From Rosenbergiella metrosideri (GTDB taxonomy: Bacteria; Pseudomonadota; Gammaproteobacteria; Enterobacterales; Enterobacteriaceae), in contig NZ_JALBCV010000008.1 of NCBI RefSeq assembly GCF_022602565.1, positions 62,001 through 126,000 on the forward strand: a stretch of DNA of 64,000 nt, written 5' to 3'. The position numbers were made by a program, and so were the translations under genes. Below are positions 43,318-52,079 of this stretch, piece after piece. Each line of letters begins with the position of its first letter. The stretch's first letter is position 1. Under the pieces are notes generated by a model, which had not been told where the DNA came from, made no database searches, and saw only the letters and a program-made list of their open reading frames with translations.

Positions 43318-44042
43318 CTTTTATAAGAGTCATCAATTCGGTCGAGTCGGCGTAACCAGGCTTGCCACACGAGCTGACGCTCTTGTTCGACGCCCATCAG
43401 CTGTTGGCAGGCATGGTGACTCAATGATTTAGGAATAGTGCGGATGGTATCCAGTGCGGCCAATTGTGCCGCCGCTAGCTGAATTTCACAGGCCCGATTA
43501 AGGTAGTACATAATATAAAAAGCATCAGCGATGGTGCGTCCGACGGATAACAGGCCATGGCTTTGTAGGATTAGCGCAATGTTCTCACCTAAAGAGTGTT
43601 GGATCCGCGCCCGTTCGTCCAGATCAAAGGATACGCCTTCATAGGGATGGTAACCCACCCGTTGATAAAACTCAGTACTGATCTGATTAAGTTGCAATAA
43701 CCCTTGTTCACATGCGGCAACCGCCATACCCGGTAAGGTATGCGTATGCATGACACAGTGCGCATCGTCACGTACGCTATGCACGGCGCTGTGAATGGTG
43801 AATCCTGCTGAATTGGCGGTGGAGTATCCCGCGACAACGTTACCCTGCATATCGACCACAATCAGGTTGCTTGCGGTCACTTCATCAAACATCATCCCAA
43901 AAGGATTAATTAAAAACTGAGGTTCGCCGTCACCGGGTAGCCGCACAGAGAAGTGAGTATAAAGAGTATCTTCCCAACCGAACATCGCTGCCAGTCGGTA
44001 GGCGGCAGCCAGTTGTTGGCGTAAGTGTCGTTCCGTTTCCAT
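43314..44042 (-). CDS. Class II aldolase/adducin family protein, block B
   Basis: 242 residues. T-H-F-S-V-R near 29, F-L-I-N-P-F-G-M-M-F near 46, M-H-T-H-T near 95 (two metal His), and L-Q-S-H-G-L-L-S-V near 155 (third His) follow the family pattern. Members such as L-fuculose or ribulose phosphate aldolases use zinc. It is coupled to the fused transporter gene at TAATG and to the dehydrogenase by a four-base overlap. Closest to unnamed members in amino acid or opine-like catabolic operons rather than to sugar isomerase operons. Substrate unknown. Confidence 0.85.
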   Translation of the reverse strand: METERHLRQQLAAAYRLAAMFGWEDTLYTHFSVRLPGDGEPQFLINPFGMMFDEVTASNLIVVDMQGNVVAGYSTANSAGFTIHSAVHSVRDDAHCVMHTHTLPGMAVAACEQGLLQLNQISTEFYQRVGYHPYEGVSFDLDERARIQHSLGENIALILQSHGLLSVGRTIADAFYIMYYLNRACEIQLAAAQLAALDTIRTIPKSLSHHACQQLMGVEQERQLVWQAWLRRLDRIDDSYKS

Positions 44043-45565
44043 TAATTCACTCCCATAAATTCACGCAGTCGGGTTAAAGAAGGTTCAGCGCGCTCGTTTA
44101 CCTTGAGTGTCTGAGGGGCGATATCATTCTGCACCTTGCCGTTCTCCATCATCACAATACGATCCGAAATCGATAAAGCAAAATCCATCTCATGGGTAAC
44201 GATAAGCATGGTCATGCCTTCGCGGGCTAAAGATTGGATCACTTTGAGTACCTCGCCGACCAGTTCTGGATCGAGTGCCGAGGTGGGTTCATCGAATAGC
44301 ATAATATCGGGCTTCAGGGCTAGTGCTCGGGCGATAGCGACACGTTGTTGCTGCCCGCCAGAAAGCTGATGAGGGTACTTATCTGCGTGAGCGAGTAAGC
44401 CCACCCGATCTAATAAGCGACGTGCACAGCTAACCGAGACAGCTTTATCGAGCAGTTTATGATAGCGCGGGGCTAAGGTGATATTGTCAAGCACCGTACG
44501 ATGGGGGAATAAGTGGAAATCTTGAAATACCATCCCTATCCGACGTACGCCCGCTCGAACGCGCGCTTTATTTTGTGGCGTCCCGCTGGTTAAATAATCC
44601 TCACCAAACAGACTGATGGCGCCACCATCTATCGATTCAAGGGCATTAATAGTACGAATCAATGTAGTTTTCCCTGATCCCGACGGGCCGATGATAGAGA
44701 TAACTTCGCCTTGCTGAACGGTCAAGTCGATCCCCTTTAACACCTGATGGTGTCCCCAAGACTTACTGATTGCTTGCAGTGATAGGATCGGGGGAGAAGA
44801 GGCTGTGGTACGAGACGGTGCGTGCGGGATTTCCGCTGAAAAATTGCTGCGTAGCGTATGGCAGGCCTCATCGCTGAGGGTTTGAGGATTACGACGCTGG
44901 AGATCGAGATGCTTCTCGATAATACGAAATAGACCGCTAAAGAGGGTGACGATCAGCACATAGTAGAGCGCGACGGCGAGTAATGTTTCCATTACCAAAA
45001 AGTTCTGCGCATACAGTCGCTGACCAGTCAGTAGTAGCTCAGGAAGCGAGACAACGGAGAGAATCGAGCTCAGTTTGATGATAGTAATATATTCGTTGAT
45101 TAATGTCGGTAAGGCGATACGAAACGCTTGCGGAATTATAATCAGACGTTGAATACCGATAAAGGAAAGACTCAAAGCATGACCCGCCTCCATTTGTCCC
45201 TTCGAAACGGAAAGTAATCCGCCGCGATGGATTTCTGCCATATAGGCAGCTTCCGTTAGGGTCATGGCAACCAATCCGGCAATAAATGGCACGCCCAATA
45301 AGGATTGGGTTGAGGAAAAAAGCTGCGGGAGGTTATAGATAAAGACCAGTAAGACCATTAGCGGAACGCTGCGAAAAAACCAGATATAAAGTTTGACCGG
45401 GAGACTAAGCCAACGCGGGCCCGATAATTTTGCGCAAGCTAAGAAAAACCCCAGTATTAAGCCGAATAACCATGATAATGCACTGACAACGATGACGGTC
45501 ACACAGGCTTTCCAAAATGCGCCGACGCTGAATAACGATAGAAAATAACCCCAATCAAATTCCAT
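44042..45565 (-). CDS. Fused amino-acid ABC transporter: permease plus ATPase, block B
   Basis: 507 residues with the same architecture as the block A protein: permease (1-225) then ATPase (260-507). Walker A G-P-S-G-S-G-K-T-T near 296, signature L-S-G-G-Q-Q-Q-R near 402, Walker B I-M-L-F-D-E-P near 424. The permease segment L-Y-A-Q-N-F-L-V-M-E-T is nearly the same as the block A L-Y-T-E-N-F-L-V-M-E-T, so the two are paralogues. It lies 18 bases after its binding protein gene. Likely imports a basic amino acid or guanidino compound, judging from gbuA nearby. Confidence 0.88.
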   Translation of the reverse strand: MEFDWGYFLSLFSVGAFWKACVTVIVVSALSWLFGLILGFFLACAKLSGPRWLSLPVKLYIWFFRSVPLMVLLVFIYNLPQLFSSTQSLLGVPFIAGLVAMTLTEAAYMAEIHRGGLLSVSKGQMEAGHALSLSFIGIQRLIIIPQAFRIALPTLINEYITIIKLSSILSVVSLPELLLTGQRLYAQNFLVMETLLAVALYYVLIVTLFSGLFRIIEKHLDLQRRNPQTLSDEACHTLRSNFSAEIPHAPSRTTASSPPILSLQAISKSWGHHQVLKGIDLTVQQGEVISIIGPSGSGKTTLIRTINALESIDGGAISLFGEDYLTSGTPQNKARVRAGVRRIGMVFQDFHLFPHRTVLDNITLAPRYHKLLDKAVSVSCARRLLDRVGLLAHADKYPHQLSGGQQQRVAIARALALKPDIMLFDEPTSALDPELVGEVLKVIQSLAREGMTMLIVTHEMDFALSISDRIVMMENGKVQNDIAPQTLKVNERAEPSLTRLREFMGVN

Positions 45566-45583
45566 AGTAACTCCTGAGTGATA

Positions 45584-46384
45584 TTAGGGATGACTTGCTA
45601 GGTGGTATGTCGACATTATCGCGGTATAGTGACCGTTATTTTTCGTTGCGGTGAGCGCAGCCTGGATAGCACTGGCCAATTGCGGATTGTTTTTAGCGAC
45701 AAAAATACCCATGGGCAGAGGATAAAGCAGTGTTGTCGAGCTGATAACTAAGCGCCCACGACTCATTTTTACAATCTTCTGCGCGGCAGAATCGATTTCC
45801 AGTTGGACGTCGATATTTTTCGAGAGTAAAGCTTGCGAGACTTCCGGTACGGTGGGAAATTCCAAAATCTTAATCGGGGCCAATCCTTGCTTTTGACAAT
45901 AATTCGCGGATTGCTGCGTTAGATCTTCATTCCAAGCATTACCTTGCTGCAAGCCAACAGTTAGCCCGCATAACTCATTTTCATTGGTAGGCTGATGTTG
46001 GCCCCCTTTCCAGCTAATAATAGAGGCACCAGAAAGCATATAAGGCACGGCCAAGGTACGTTGTTGGCGGGCGGGAGTAATATACATTCCAGAGATGACC
46101 ATATCGTATTTATGCCCCAGCCCAAAGATTAAACTGGTAAATTTAGTATCGATCAATTCGAGACGCACATTCATCTGTTTAGCGATCTGCTGCGCAATAT
46201 CAGGGTCAATACCTATAATTTGACCATTCACATCAAATGACTCGAAGGGGGGATAGCTGGCTTCAATGCCAACTTTGAGGACACCCGGATTCAGTAAGGC
46301 TTGCGCTTGCACACGGGGTAACAGGGCCATTAAAACGGCTATCACACTGAGTAGTGACCGTGAAAATTTCTTAAGTATTGGCAT
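45584..46384 (-). CDS. Periplasmic solute-binding protein, block B
   Basis: 266 residues, SBP family 3. Signal peptide (K-K-F-S-R-S-L-L-S-V, core, V-Q-A-Q-A) cleaved near residue 28. V-G-I-E-A-S-Y-P-P-F-E-S near 38 and G-I-D-P-D-I-A near 58 are ligand-domain landmarks, and S-G-M-Y-I-T-P-A-R near 98 is the Arg-bearing substrate loop, matching N-S-A-M-Y-I-T-P-E-R of the block A protein. Cys pair as in the paralogue. It serves the fused transporter. Confidence 0.9.
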   Translation of the reverse strand: MPILKKFSRSLLSVIAVLMALLPRVQAQALLNPGVLKVGIEASYPPFESFDVNGQIIGIDPDIAQQIAKQMNVRLELIDTKFTSLIFGLGHKYDMVISGMYITPARQQRTLAVPYMLSGASIISWKGGQHQPTNENELCGLTVGLQQGNAWNEDLTQQSANYCQKQGLAPIKILEFPTVPEVSQALLSKNIDVQLEIDSAAQKIVKMSRGRLVISSTTLLYPLPMGIFVAKNNPQLASAIQAALTATKNNGHYTAIMSTYHLASHP

Positions 46385-46579
46385 TATTCACCCTCTTTTC
46401 TATTATCGCTATTGGCTAAAAATCACCGCCCATTTTGACCGGAATTAATAGCGTCATCCTGATTAGTGAAAAATATGACTGTCAGACTTTTAAAATAAAT
46501 CATCCGTAATAAACGTTAGGATTAATTAATGATGCTGTTTATTTTCTGTATTGAACGCTTTATTTACGGTTCTCGCGTG

Positions 46580-47539
46580 TTATGCCTTATTGGGATATTT
46601 CACGCCGGGTAAGATACACAGCATTTCATAGAGGAGGTTGGCGGCTAATTGCGCGGTATTACCGCTGACATCGTAAGGCGGAGAAACTTCGACTAAATCC
46701 GCGCCGATAATATTAAGACCTCGGCAGCCACGGATAATTTCTAGTGCTTGAATCGAGGTGAGTCCACCGACCTCAGGTGTACCGGTGCCGGGTGCCCAAA
46801 TTGGGTCTAGACTATCGATATCGTAACTGAGATAAACCGGACCGCTGCCCAGTTGTTGACGCACTTTCGTCATCAGCGGTGTTAGTGATTTATGCCAACA
46901 CTGCTCAGCCTGTATCAGTCTGAATCCTTGATCGACCCCCCATTGGAAATCCTCTGCAGCATAGCCTTGGGCGCGTTGGCCAATCTGTACCACGCGTTTG
47001 AGATCGAGTAACCCTTCTTCCACCGCACGGCGGAACGTGGTCCCATGGGCGATTTTTTCGCCAAACATCTCATCATTGGTATCGGTATGCGCATCAACGT
47101 GAATCAACCCGACGGGGCCATGTTTTTTGACCAAGGCTCGCAATATTGGCAGGGTTAAGGTGTGATCACCGCCCAAGGTGAGAGGAATAAGCGGGTAAGC
47201 GTTTAAGGCGGTGTAATAGTCTTCAATGATATCGACTGACTTAAGTAAGCTGTAAGTATTGATCGGAACATCGCCAATATCGGCCACAGAAAGTGAGTCA
47301 AACGGTGCTGCACCGGTTGCCATATTGTAGGGCCGAATCATTACGGATTCACTGCGGATATGGCGTGGGCCATATCGGGTGCCTGAGCGCTGTGAGGTGC
47401 CTATATCCAGAGGGATACCAATAAAGGCTGCGTCAAGACCTTGTAATACCTCGGTAAAGGGTAAGCGCATCATGGTCGCCCGGCCAGCAAAACGCGGCAT
47501 CTCATTACCACTTTGTGGCTGGTTGAATTGGTTATCCAT
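46580..47539 (-). CDS. gbuA: Guanidinobutyrase GbuA (ureohydrolase)
   Basis: 319 residues. Splits 4-guanidinobutyrate into urea and GABA. It follows Pseudomonas GbuA closely: E-M-P-R-F-A-G-R-A-T-M-M near 13, R-S-G-T-R-Y-G-P-R, V-M-I-R-P-Y-N-M-A-T-G-A-A-P near 66. The binuclear Mn site is G-G-D-H near 122, D-A-H-T-D near 145 and S-Y-D-I-D-S-L-D near 240. Agmatinase SpeB differs in the N-terminal loop. Divergent from a LysR gene, 112 bases apart; in P. aeruginosa gbuA is also paired with a LysR gene, gbuR. It stands 195 bases from the SBP start and may have its own promoter. Confidence 0.9.
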   Translation of the reverse strand: MDNQFNQPQSGNEMPRFAGRATMMRLPFTEVLQGLDAAFIGIPLDIGTSQRSGTRYGPRHIRSESVMIRPYNMATGAAPFDSLSVADIGDVPINTYSLLKSVDIIEDYYTALNAYPLIPLTLGGDHTLTLPILRALVKKHGPVGLIHVDAHTDTNDEMFGEKIAHGTTFRRAVEEGLLDLKRVVQIGQRAQGYAAEDFQWGVDQGFRLIQAEQCWHKSLTPLMTKVRQQLGSGPVYLSYDIDSLDPIWAPGTGTPEVGGLTSIQALEIIRGCRGLNIIGADLVEVSPPYDVSGNTAQLAANLLYEMLCILPGVKYPNKA

Positions 47540-47651
47540 AAAAATTCCTCTTGGGTAAAGGTGAGCATTGACCTAAGAAATATGCAAAATATTTTTCTAA
47601 CGTTAAATCGTCTGCTATAAATACTTACTTCATCAAACAGTGAACTAATCA

Positions 47652-48563
47652 ATGATTCCATCGACCCCCCATTCACCGCCTAATCTGCGGCAATTACAGG
47701 TGTTTGAAACCGTTGCTCGATTAGAAAGTTATACGCTCGCACAACGCGAATTGGGTATTTCAGCCTCAGCGATCAGTAACGCAATGTCGCAGCTTGAAGA
47801 TCAACTCGGATTTAGTCTGTGCCAACGTGGGCGAGGGGGCTTTGCGCTAACGGAGAAGGGGCAGCTCTTTTTACAGCAGGCGTTACGGGTACTGGGTGAG
47901 TTAGAAGAGTTAGCGCGTCAATCGTCTTTGCTAAAAGGTGATCACAGCGGAACACTTTGTCTTTCTATCCTCGATTCAATCGAAACGGAAACGGCCTTAT
48001 CCTTACCGAAAGTTTTGCACAGTTTCTGCGATAAATTCCCCAATGTTCATATCAAATTAATTATTCGTACCCCTGAAGAGCAGCTGAATGGTGTGCTCAA
48101 TAACCAAATTGATCTGGCGATAGGCAGTTACAGTGCGCGCGTTAACAATATTATCAGTGAGCCACTATACCGAGAGCAGCACTGGCTCTATTGCAGCGAT
48201 CTCCATCCACTTTTTACCGCACGACGGTTAGATAAAGACCCTATCAGCCGATGTTCGTTGGTGACTCGAAGCTATTGGAATAATAATGATTTACGGCGGC
48301 GAGGATTCTCGCAAGGCAGTGCGACGGTTGAATCAGTTGATGCACAGTTATTAATGATTTTGTCAGGGAAGTATATTGGTTACCTTCCCGAGCATTACGC
48401 ATTGCCTTGGGTTCAACAACAACGATTACGCGTGCTGTTACCCAATGAGTTTGGCTTTCAATCCCCGTTCTCAGCTATTTGCAAACGAGGCCGAAGCCAT
48501 AAGCCTTATTTGATGGAGTTACGGAATTTACTGAAAAGTCACACGGTATCCCAGCCGAAGTAA
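47652..48563 (+). CDS. LysR-type regulator, probable GbuR counterpart
   Basis: 303 residues. HTH at residues 10-70 (L-R-Q-L-Q-V-F-E-T-V-A, then G-I-S-A-S-A-I-S-N-A-M-S-Q-L-E). Effector domain from about 95 (G-T-L-C-L-S-I-L-D-S-I-E). It is transcribed away from gbuA, the arrangement of gbuR/gbuA in Pseudomonas, so it probably activates gbuA and perhaps the block B transport genes with 4-guanidinobutyrate as inducer. Inferred from position. A terminator shared with tRNA-Asn copy 3 follows. Confidence 0.87.
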   Translation: MIPSTPHSPPNLRQLQVFETVARLESYTLAQRELGISASAISNAMSQLEDQLGFSLCQRGRGGFALTEKGQLFLQQALRVLGELEELARQSSLLKGDHSGTLCLSILDSIETETALSLPKVLHSFCDKFPNVHIKLIIRTPEEQLNGVLNNQIDLAIGSYSARVNNIISEPLYREQHWLYCSDLHPLFTARRLDKDPISRCSLVTRSYWNNNDLRRRGFSQGSATVESVDAQLLMILSGKYIGYLPEHYALPWVQQQRLRVLLPNEFGFQSPFSAICKRGRSHKPYLMELRNLLKSHTVSQPK

Positions 48564-48594
48564 AGTGAGGGAAACATCTCGGCGAACAATAGAA

Positions 48595-48630
48595 AGCAAA
48601 AAGCCCGCTAAACTTGCGTTAAGCGGGCTT
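48595..48630. terminator. Terminator between the LysR gene and tRNA-Asn copy 3
   Basis: AAGCCCGCT (48601-48609) and AGCGGGCTT (48622-48630) with a 12-base loop. The reverse strand has a T6 run after the stem, so it is strongest for the tRNA transcript. Confidence 0.85.
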
Positions 48631-48638
48631 CTTTAATA

Positions 48639-48714
48639 TGGCTCCTCTGACTGGACTCGAACCAGTGACATACGGATTAACAGTCCGCCGTTCTACCGAC
48701 TGAACTACAGAGGA
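48639..48714 (-). tRNA. tRNA-Asn (GTT), copy 3
   Basis: Identical to the other two copies: 76 bases, anticodon GTT, encoded CCA. Reverse strand. It lies between block B and the EamA transporter gene. Confidence 0.97.
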
Positions 48715-48735
48715 ATTGTCCTGAAGACGGGGCAG

Positions 48736-48764
48736 ATAATAGCGTCTCCCCTCTGGCTTGTCAA
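48736..48764 (-). promoter_or_regulatory. Promoter of tRNA-Asn copy 3
   Basis: Reverse strand TTGACA (48764-48759), 17-base spacer, TATTAT (48741-48736), and the same GC-rich discriminator and leader as copy 2. Confidence 0.85.
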
Positions 48765-48848
48765 AGCGGTTTTTAGCTTGCGGTGACTGACTGCTGATAA
48801 AAGAAGCAACAGGCAAGCGTTAGGCATAAAGAGCTAGGGTCGAAGACT

Positions 48849-48874
48849 AGGGCACCTGACACTTCAGGTGCCCT
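48849..48874 (-). terminator. Hairpin after the EamA transporter gene
   Basis: AGGGCACCTGA / TCAGGTGCCCT, 11-base perfect stem with a 4-base loop, six bases past the stop codon. No T run follows on the reverse strand, so strength is uncertain. Confidence 0.6.
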
Positions 48875-48879
48875 AAAGG

Positions 48880-49749
48880 CTAAGCGTGACGCGCCTGGGT
48901 ACGGGCGGCACCGAGGTAATTAATCCCGACAGCTACCGCGATAAGTGCGCAACCGGCCAGTAAGCGTAATAACGGGACATCACTGCCCCAAAACAGAAGG
49001 TTGATCACTAAACCAATAGGGACGTGAAGTTCGTTGAAGATTGCCAGAGCGGTGACACTGACTAGCGTGCTACCTTTCGCCAACCAAAGGCTACCTAAGG
49101 CGGTAGCGATTAATCCAAGGTAGACCAGTAATCCCCACTGTAACGGCGTTTGCGGGAGTTGATCGGTATGACCAAAGAATCCAAACAGCAGTGCAGAGAT
49201 CACTACCGCGCCCAAAAAAAAGTGACCGAATAGTTTGGTCATTGCTAAGTGTGGATGACGGGCCAGTAGCAAGCGGCGACAAATCACTTGTCCTGCGGCG
49301 AAAGTGGCATTGGCCAACTGTAAAATCCAGAAGCCACGCCAAAAATCACCGGTTAAACCATGGTAGTGAATTACCATCCCCCCCGATACGGCGAAGGCGG
49401 CAGCCAATAAGGTCCAAGGGTTGAACTGACGATCCAGCGCGTTATTGATTAAGCCGATATAGAGCGGCGTTAACGTGGTGAACAGTAACATTTCCGGTAC
49501 AGTTAATAGGCGAAAGCTTTGATAAGCCAATGCGTAGGTGATCCCAAATTGTAACGCCCCGCATAGCCATAGTCCGGCAATTAATTTTGCCGGGAGTCCG
49601 CGCCACGTCATCATTGGCACAAAGACTATTGCCGCGATCAGCGTTCGGATAAATACCGAGAAAAATCCATCAACATGACCGGCAAGAATATGCCCGGTTA
49701 GGCTGAATGATGACCCCCATAGGAGGGTGACTGCTAACATATACCACAC
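48880..49749 (-). CDS. EamA/DMT-family transporter
   Basis: 289 residues with ten membrane helices in two EamA repeats. L-L-W-G-S-S-F near 8-14 is the family opening. L-L-F-T-T-L-T-P-L-Y-I near 89 and the second-repeat E-L-H-V-P-I-G near 240 are substrate-channel helices. Such proteins export amino acids, metabolites or drugs. Monocistronic, ended by its own hairpin. I cannot assign a substrate. Confidence 0.85.
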   Translation of the reverse strand: MWYMLAVTLLWGSSFSLTGHILAGHVDGFFSVFIRTLIAAIVFVPMMTWRGLPAKLIAGLWLCGALQFGITYALAYQSFRLLTVPEMLLFTTLTPLYIGLINNALDRQFNPWTLLAAAFAVSGGMVIHYHGLTGDFWRGFWILQLANATFAAGQVICRRLLLARHPHLAMTKLFGHFFLGAVVISALLFGFFGHTDQLPQTPLQWGLLVYLGLIATALGSLWLAKGSTLVSVTALAIFNELHVPIGLVINLLFWGSDVPLLRLLAGCALIAVAVGINYLGAARTQARHA

Positions 49750-49812
49750 AATAATTAACCTTTACGAAATGAACACTGACCTAACCCGTGAGAGGTGAAA
49801 GGCGATACGCGT

Positions 49813-50469
49813 TTAGGAAGCCTCAGTCTGCTGGTCTGGCACCGAGGTTTGTGAAGCCTTAAGTAACTGAATATCTAACATCACATAGACCATCGTACTG
49901 ATAAACAGTGAAATCACACTGCCAATCACGCCGCTGGTGGTAAAGGTGAAAAAGTTATACAGCACCACCCAGGTCACACAAACGAACAGCGCCAAGGCGC
50001 TCTGTAGGCCGGTATTAGAGTAATTTTGCGGCCCACAGTTTAAACCTTCAATAAATTGGCTAAGTTGTTGACCCGTGCGAGCCTCTAAGGCACCGATGGT
50101 TGTTTGCCAGCTGAGCTGCCGACGGTAGGCCCGACGGGTTGAGAAGAAAAACAGTACCGAGATAAAAAAGCCAGAGAACGAGATGAGAACAGGGATTGAC
50201 TCAATGGCGTAGCGTAAAGCGGTATGGCTAAAGTCTATCGGTGAGGTCGGTAAGGTGAGTGAGGCCCCCAGCATGATATAGAGGAACATAAAGAGCACCA
50301 TAAAGGCGCGGGTACGCTTATCCGCTAAGGCTTCCTCGTGACGCTGTTGCGCGCGCGCCGTAGTAAGTAGCGTAGTGAGCTGACGCGCACTCTGCTCATC
50401 CAAGGAGGCGTGGGAAACGATAAGGGTATCAATATTTGGCGTAGCAAGTGACTCGGTGTTGGTCGTCAT
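49813..50469 (-). CDS. Four-helix inner membrane protein, unknown family
   Basis: 218 residues. A polar helical N-terminus of about 50 (T-T-A-R-A-Q-Q-R-H-E-E-A-L-A-D-K) leads into four membrane helices: F-M-V-L-F-M-F-L-Y-I near 57, I-P-V-L-I-S-F-S-G-F-F near 93, L-A-L-F-V-C-V-T-W-V near 160 and I-S-L-F-I-S-T-M-V-Y near 187. The R-R-A-Y-R-R-Q-L-S-W-Q loop near 113 is cytosolic. I do not recognise it. It stands alone between EamA and shiA genes. Confidence 0.7.
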   Translation of the reverse strand: MTTNTESLATPNIDTLIVSHASLDEQSARQLTTLLTTARAQQRHEEALADKRTRAFMVLFMFLYIMLGASLTLPTSPIDFSHTALRYAIESIPVLISFSGFFISVLFFFSTRRAYRRQLSWQTTIGALEARTGQQLSQFIEGLNCGPQNYSNTGLQSALALFVCVTWVVLYNFFTFTTSGVIGSVISLFISTMVYVMLDIQLLKASQTSVPDQQTEAS

Positions 50470-50594
50470 AGTGTTGAATACCTGTCATTAGGTGTGAACT
50501 GAATCGGCTCAGTGTATCACGTAGCGAGGTGGCTAAGTGCAGGGTAAACCCGTCATAGTAAGAGAGCAGCATTTACTGCTCTCCCCGTATGTTT

Positions 50595-51899
50595 TTAGGC
50601 CGCAGTGCGAGGGACTTTTTTGACGAAGCAGACGGTTAATACCGAAAGCAGACAGCCCAAGGTTAAATAGAGTGCAACGCCCTGCCAGCTACCTTGAGTT
50701 AAGGTGACCAGCCCTGCCGCGATAAAGGGTGTAAATCCGCCGCCGACCACGCTGGCGACTTGATAGCCAACGCCCGCACCGCTGTAACGATAACTCGCCC
50801 CGAACATTTCGGTAAACATCGGCTGTTGTACGCAGACCACCATATCGTGAGCAAGATTTGCTAACAGCAGCGAAAATAGGATGATCGGCAGGGTAGCCCC
50901 CTGTTCGAGCGCCAAGAAAAAAGGCCATGCACTGACCGCGCCGATCACTGCACCAGTAACGTAAATACGTCTCCGACCAAATCGGTCCGCCAGCCAGGCG
51001 AAACAAGGAATGGTCAAGCAGCTGACGGCACCCACCATTAAGCCTATTGACAGGAATAACTCGCGAGGTAACCCAAGATTTTGCGTAGAATAATTAAGCG
51101 CAAAAGTGGTGACGATATACATCGTCAGTAATTCACACAAGCGTAAGCCGATAATTAAGAAAAACGCGGCAGGGTGCCGCGTGAGCGCTTCAATCACCGG
51201 AAGCCGCGATTTTTTCTCAGTCGAGGCGGTAACCGGCGATTCGTCGAGGCCATTACGTAACCACAGCGTCACTGCAACGAGGATAACACTCAGCAGGAAT
51301 GGCAGACGCCATCCCCAGCTAGCGAATTGACTTTCGCTGGTTACAGCACTCATTAGGCTAACGGAGCCAGTGGCCAATAGAAGGCCCACGCCATAGCCCA
51401 TTTGTACGCCGCTGCTGTAGAACGCTTTGCGATGTTGCGGGGCATGTTCGACCGCTAATAATGCTGCGCCGCCCCATTCACCGCCGACAGCAAAACCTTG
51501 TATCGCTCTCAACATGACAAGTAAGACTGGTGCCCACCAGCCTAGGGTATCAAAAGAGGGAAGCAGTCCAATCCCGGCGGTTGAGATCCCCATTAACCAG
51601 ACGGTGATGATCAACATTTTCTTGTGACCTAGGCGATCACCAAAGTGGCCAAATACGATGCCCCCAAGAGGCCGAAACAGAAAGCCTACGCCGAAGGTGG
51701 CAAAGGCCACTAAGGTCCCCATCGCCGGACTGATAGCAGGGAAAAATTGATGGTTGAAGACTAAGGCAGCGGTTATGCCATATAATAAGAAATCATACCA
51801 ATCGACGACTGCTCCGGCGAAGCTTCCCCAAGCTGCGCGTTTAGCTTGAGAAGACGAGGGTGACTGGGCGGGTGTTGAAAGCTTGGTGTTTGCTTGCAT
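50595..51899 (-). CDS. shiA: Shikimate transporter ShiA
   Basis: 434 residues, MFS metabolite:H+ symporter with 12 helices. The N-terminal half is nearly the same as E. coli ShiA: G-S-F-A-G-A-V-V-D-W-Y-D-F-L-L-Y-G near 27, G-H-F-G-D-R-L-G near 83 and G-F-A-V-G-G-E-W-G-G-A-A near 136, with F-T-E-M-F-G-A-S-Y-R-Y-S-G near 358. Imports shikimate. In E. coli shiA lies beside amn; here it lies about 14 kb away, so the region was rearranged. Confidence 0.93.
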   Translation of the reverse strand: MQANTKLSTPAQSPSSSQAKRAAWGSFAGAVVDWYDFLLYGITAALVFNHQFFPAISPAMGTLVAFATFGVGFLFRPLGGIVFGHFGDRLGHKKMLIITVWLMGISTAGIGLLPSFDTLGWWAPVLLVMLRAIQGFAVGGEWGGAALLAVEHAPQHRKAFYSSGVQMGYGVGLLLATGSVSLMSAVTSESQFASWGWRLPFLLSVILVAVTLWLRNGLDESPVTASTEKKSRLPVIEALTRHPAAFFLIIGLRLCELLTMYIVTTFALNYSTQNLGLPRELFLSIGLMVGAVSCLTIPCFAWLADRFGRRRIYVTGAVIGAVSAWPFFLALEQGATLPIILFSLLLANLAHDMVVCVQQPMFTEMFGASYRYSGAGVGYQVASVVGGGFTPFIAAGLVTLTQGSWQGVALYLTLGCLLSVLTVCFVKKVPRTAA

Positions 51900-52079
51900 A
51901 ATTATATCTATTATCCACGACGACGCGTTTTTTATTGGCGGACAAATAATACTGAGTTCTCATTGAAAAACAATCGCCTGTTATCGGCTTTACGCACAGT
52001 TTTTGCTTGAAAATTGGCAGGATCTTGGGAATTGTGTAAAGCTAATTGAATGATTATCCGGACATTAACGAGGAAAGTT

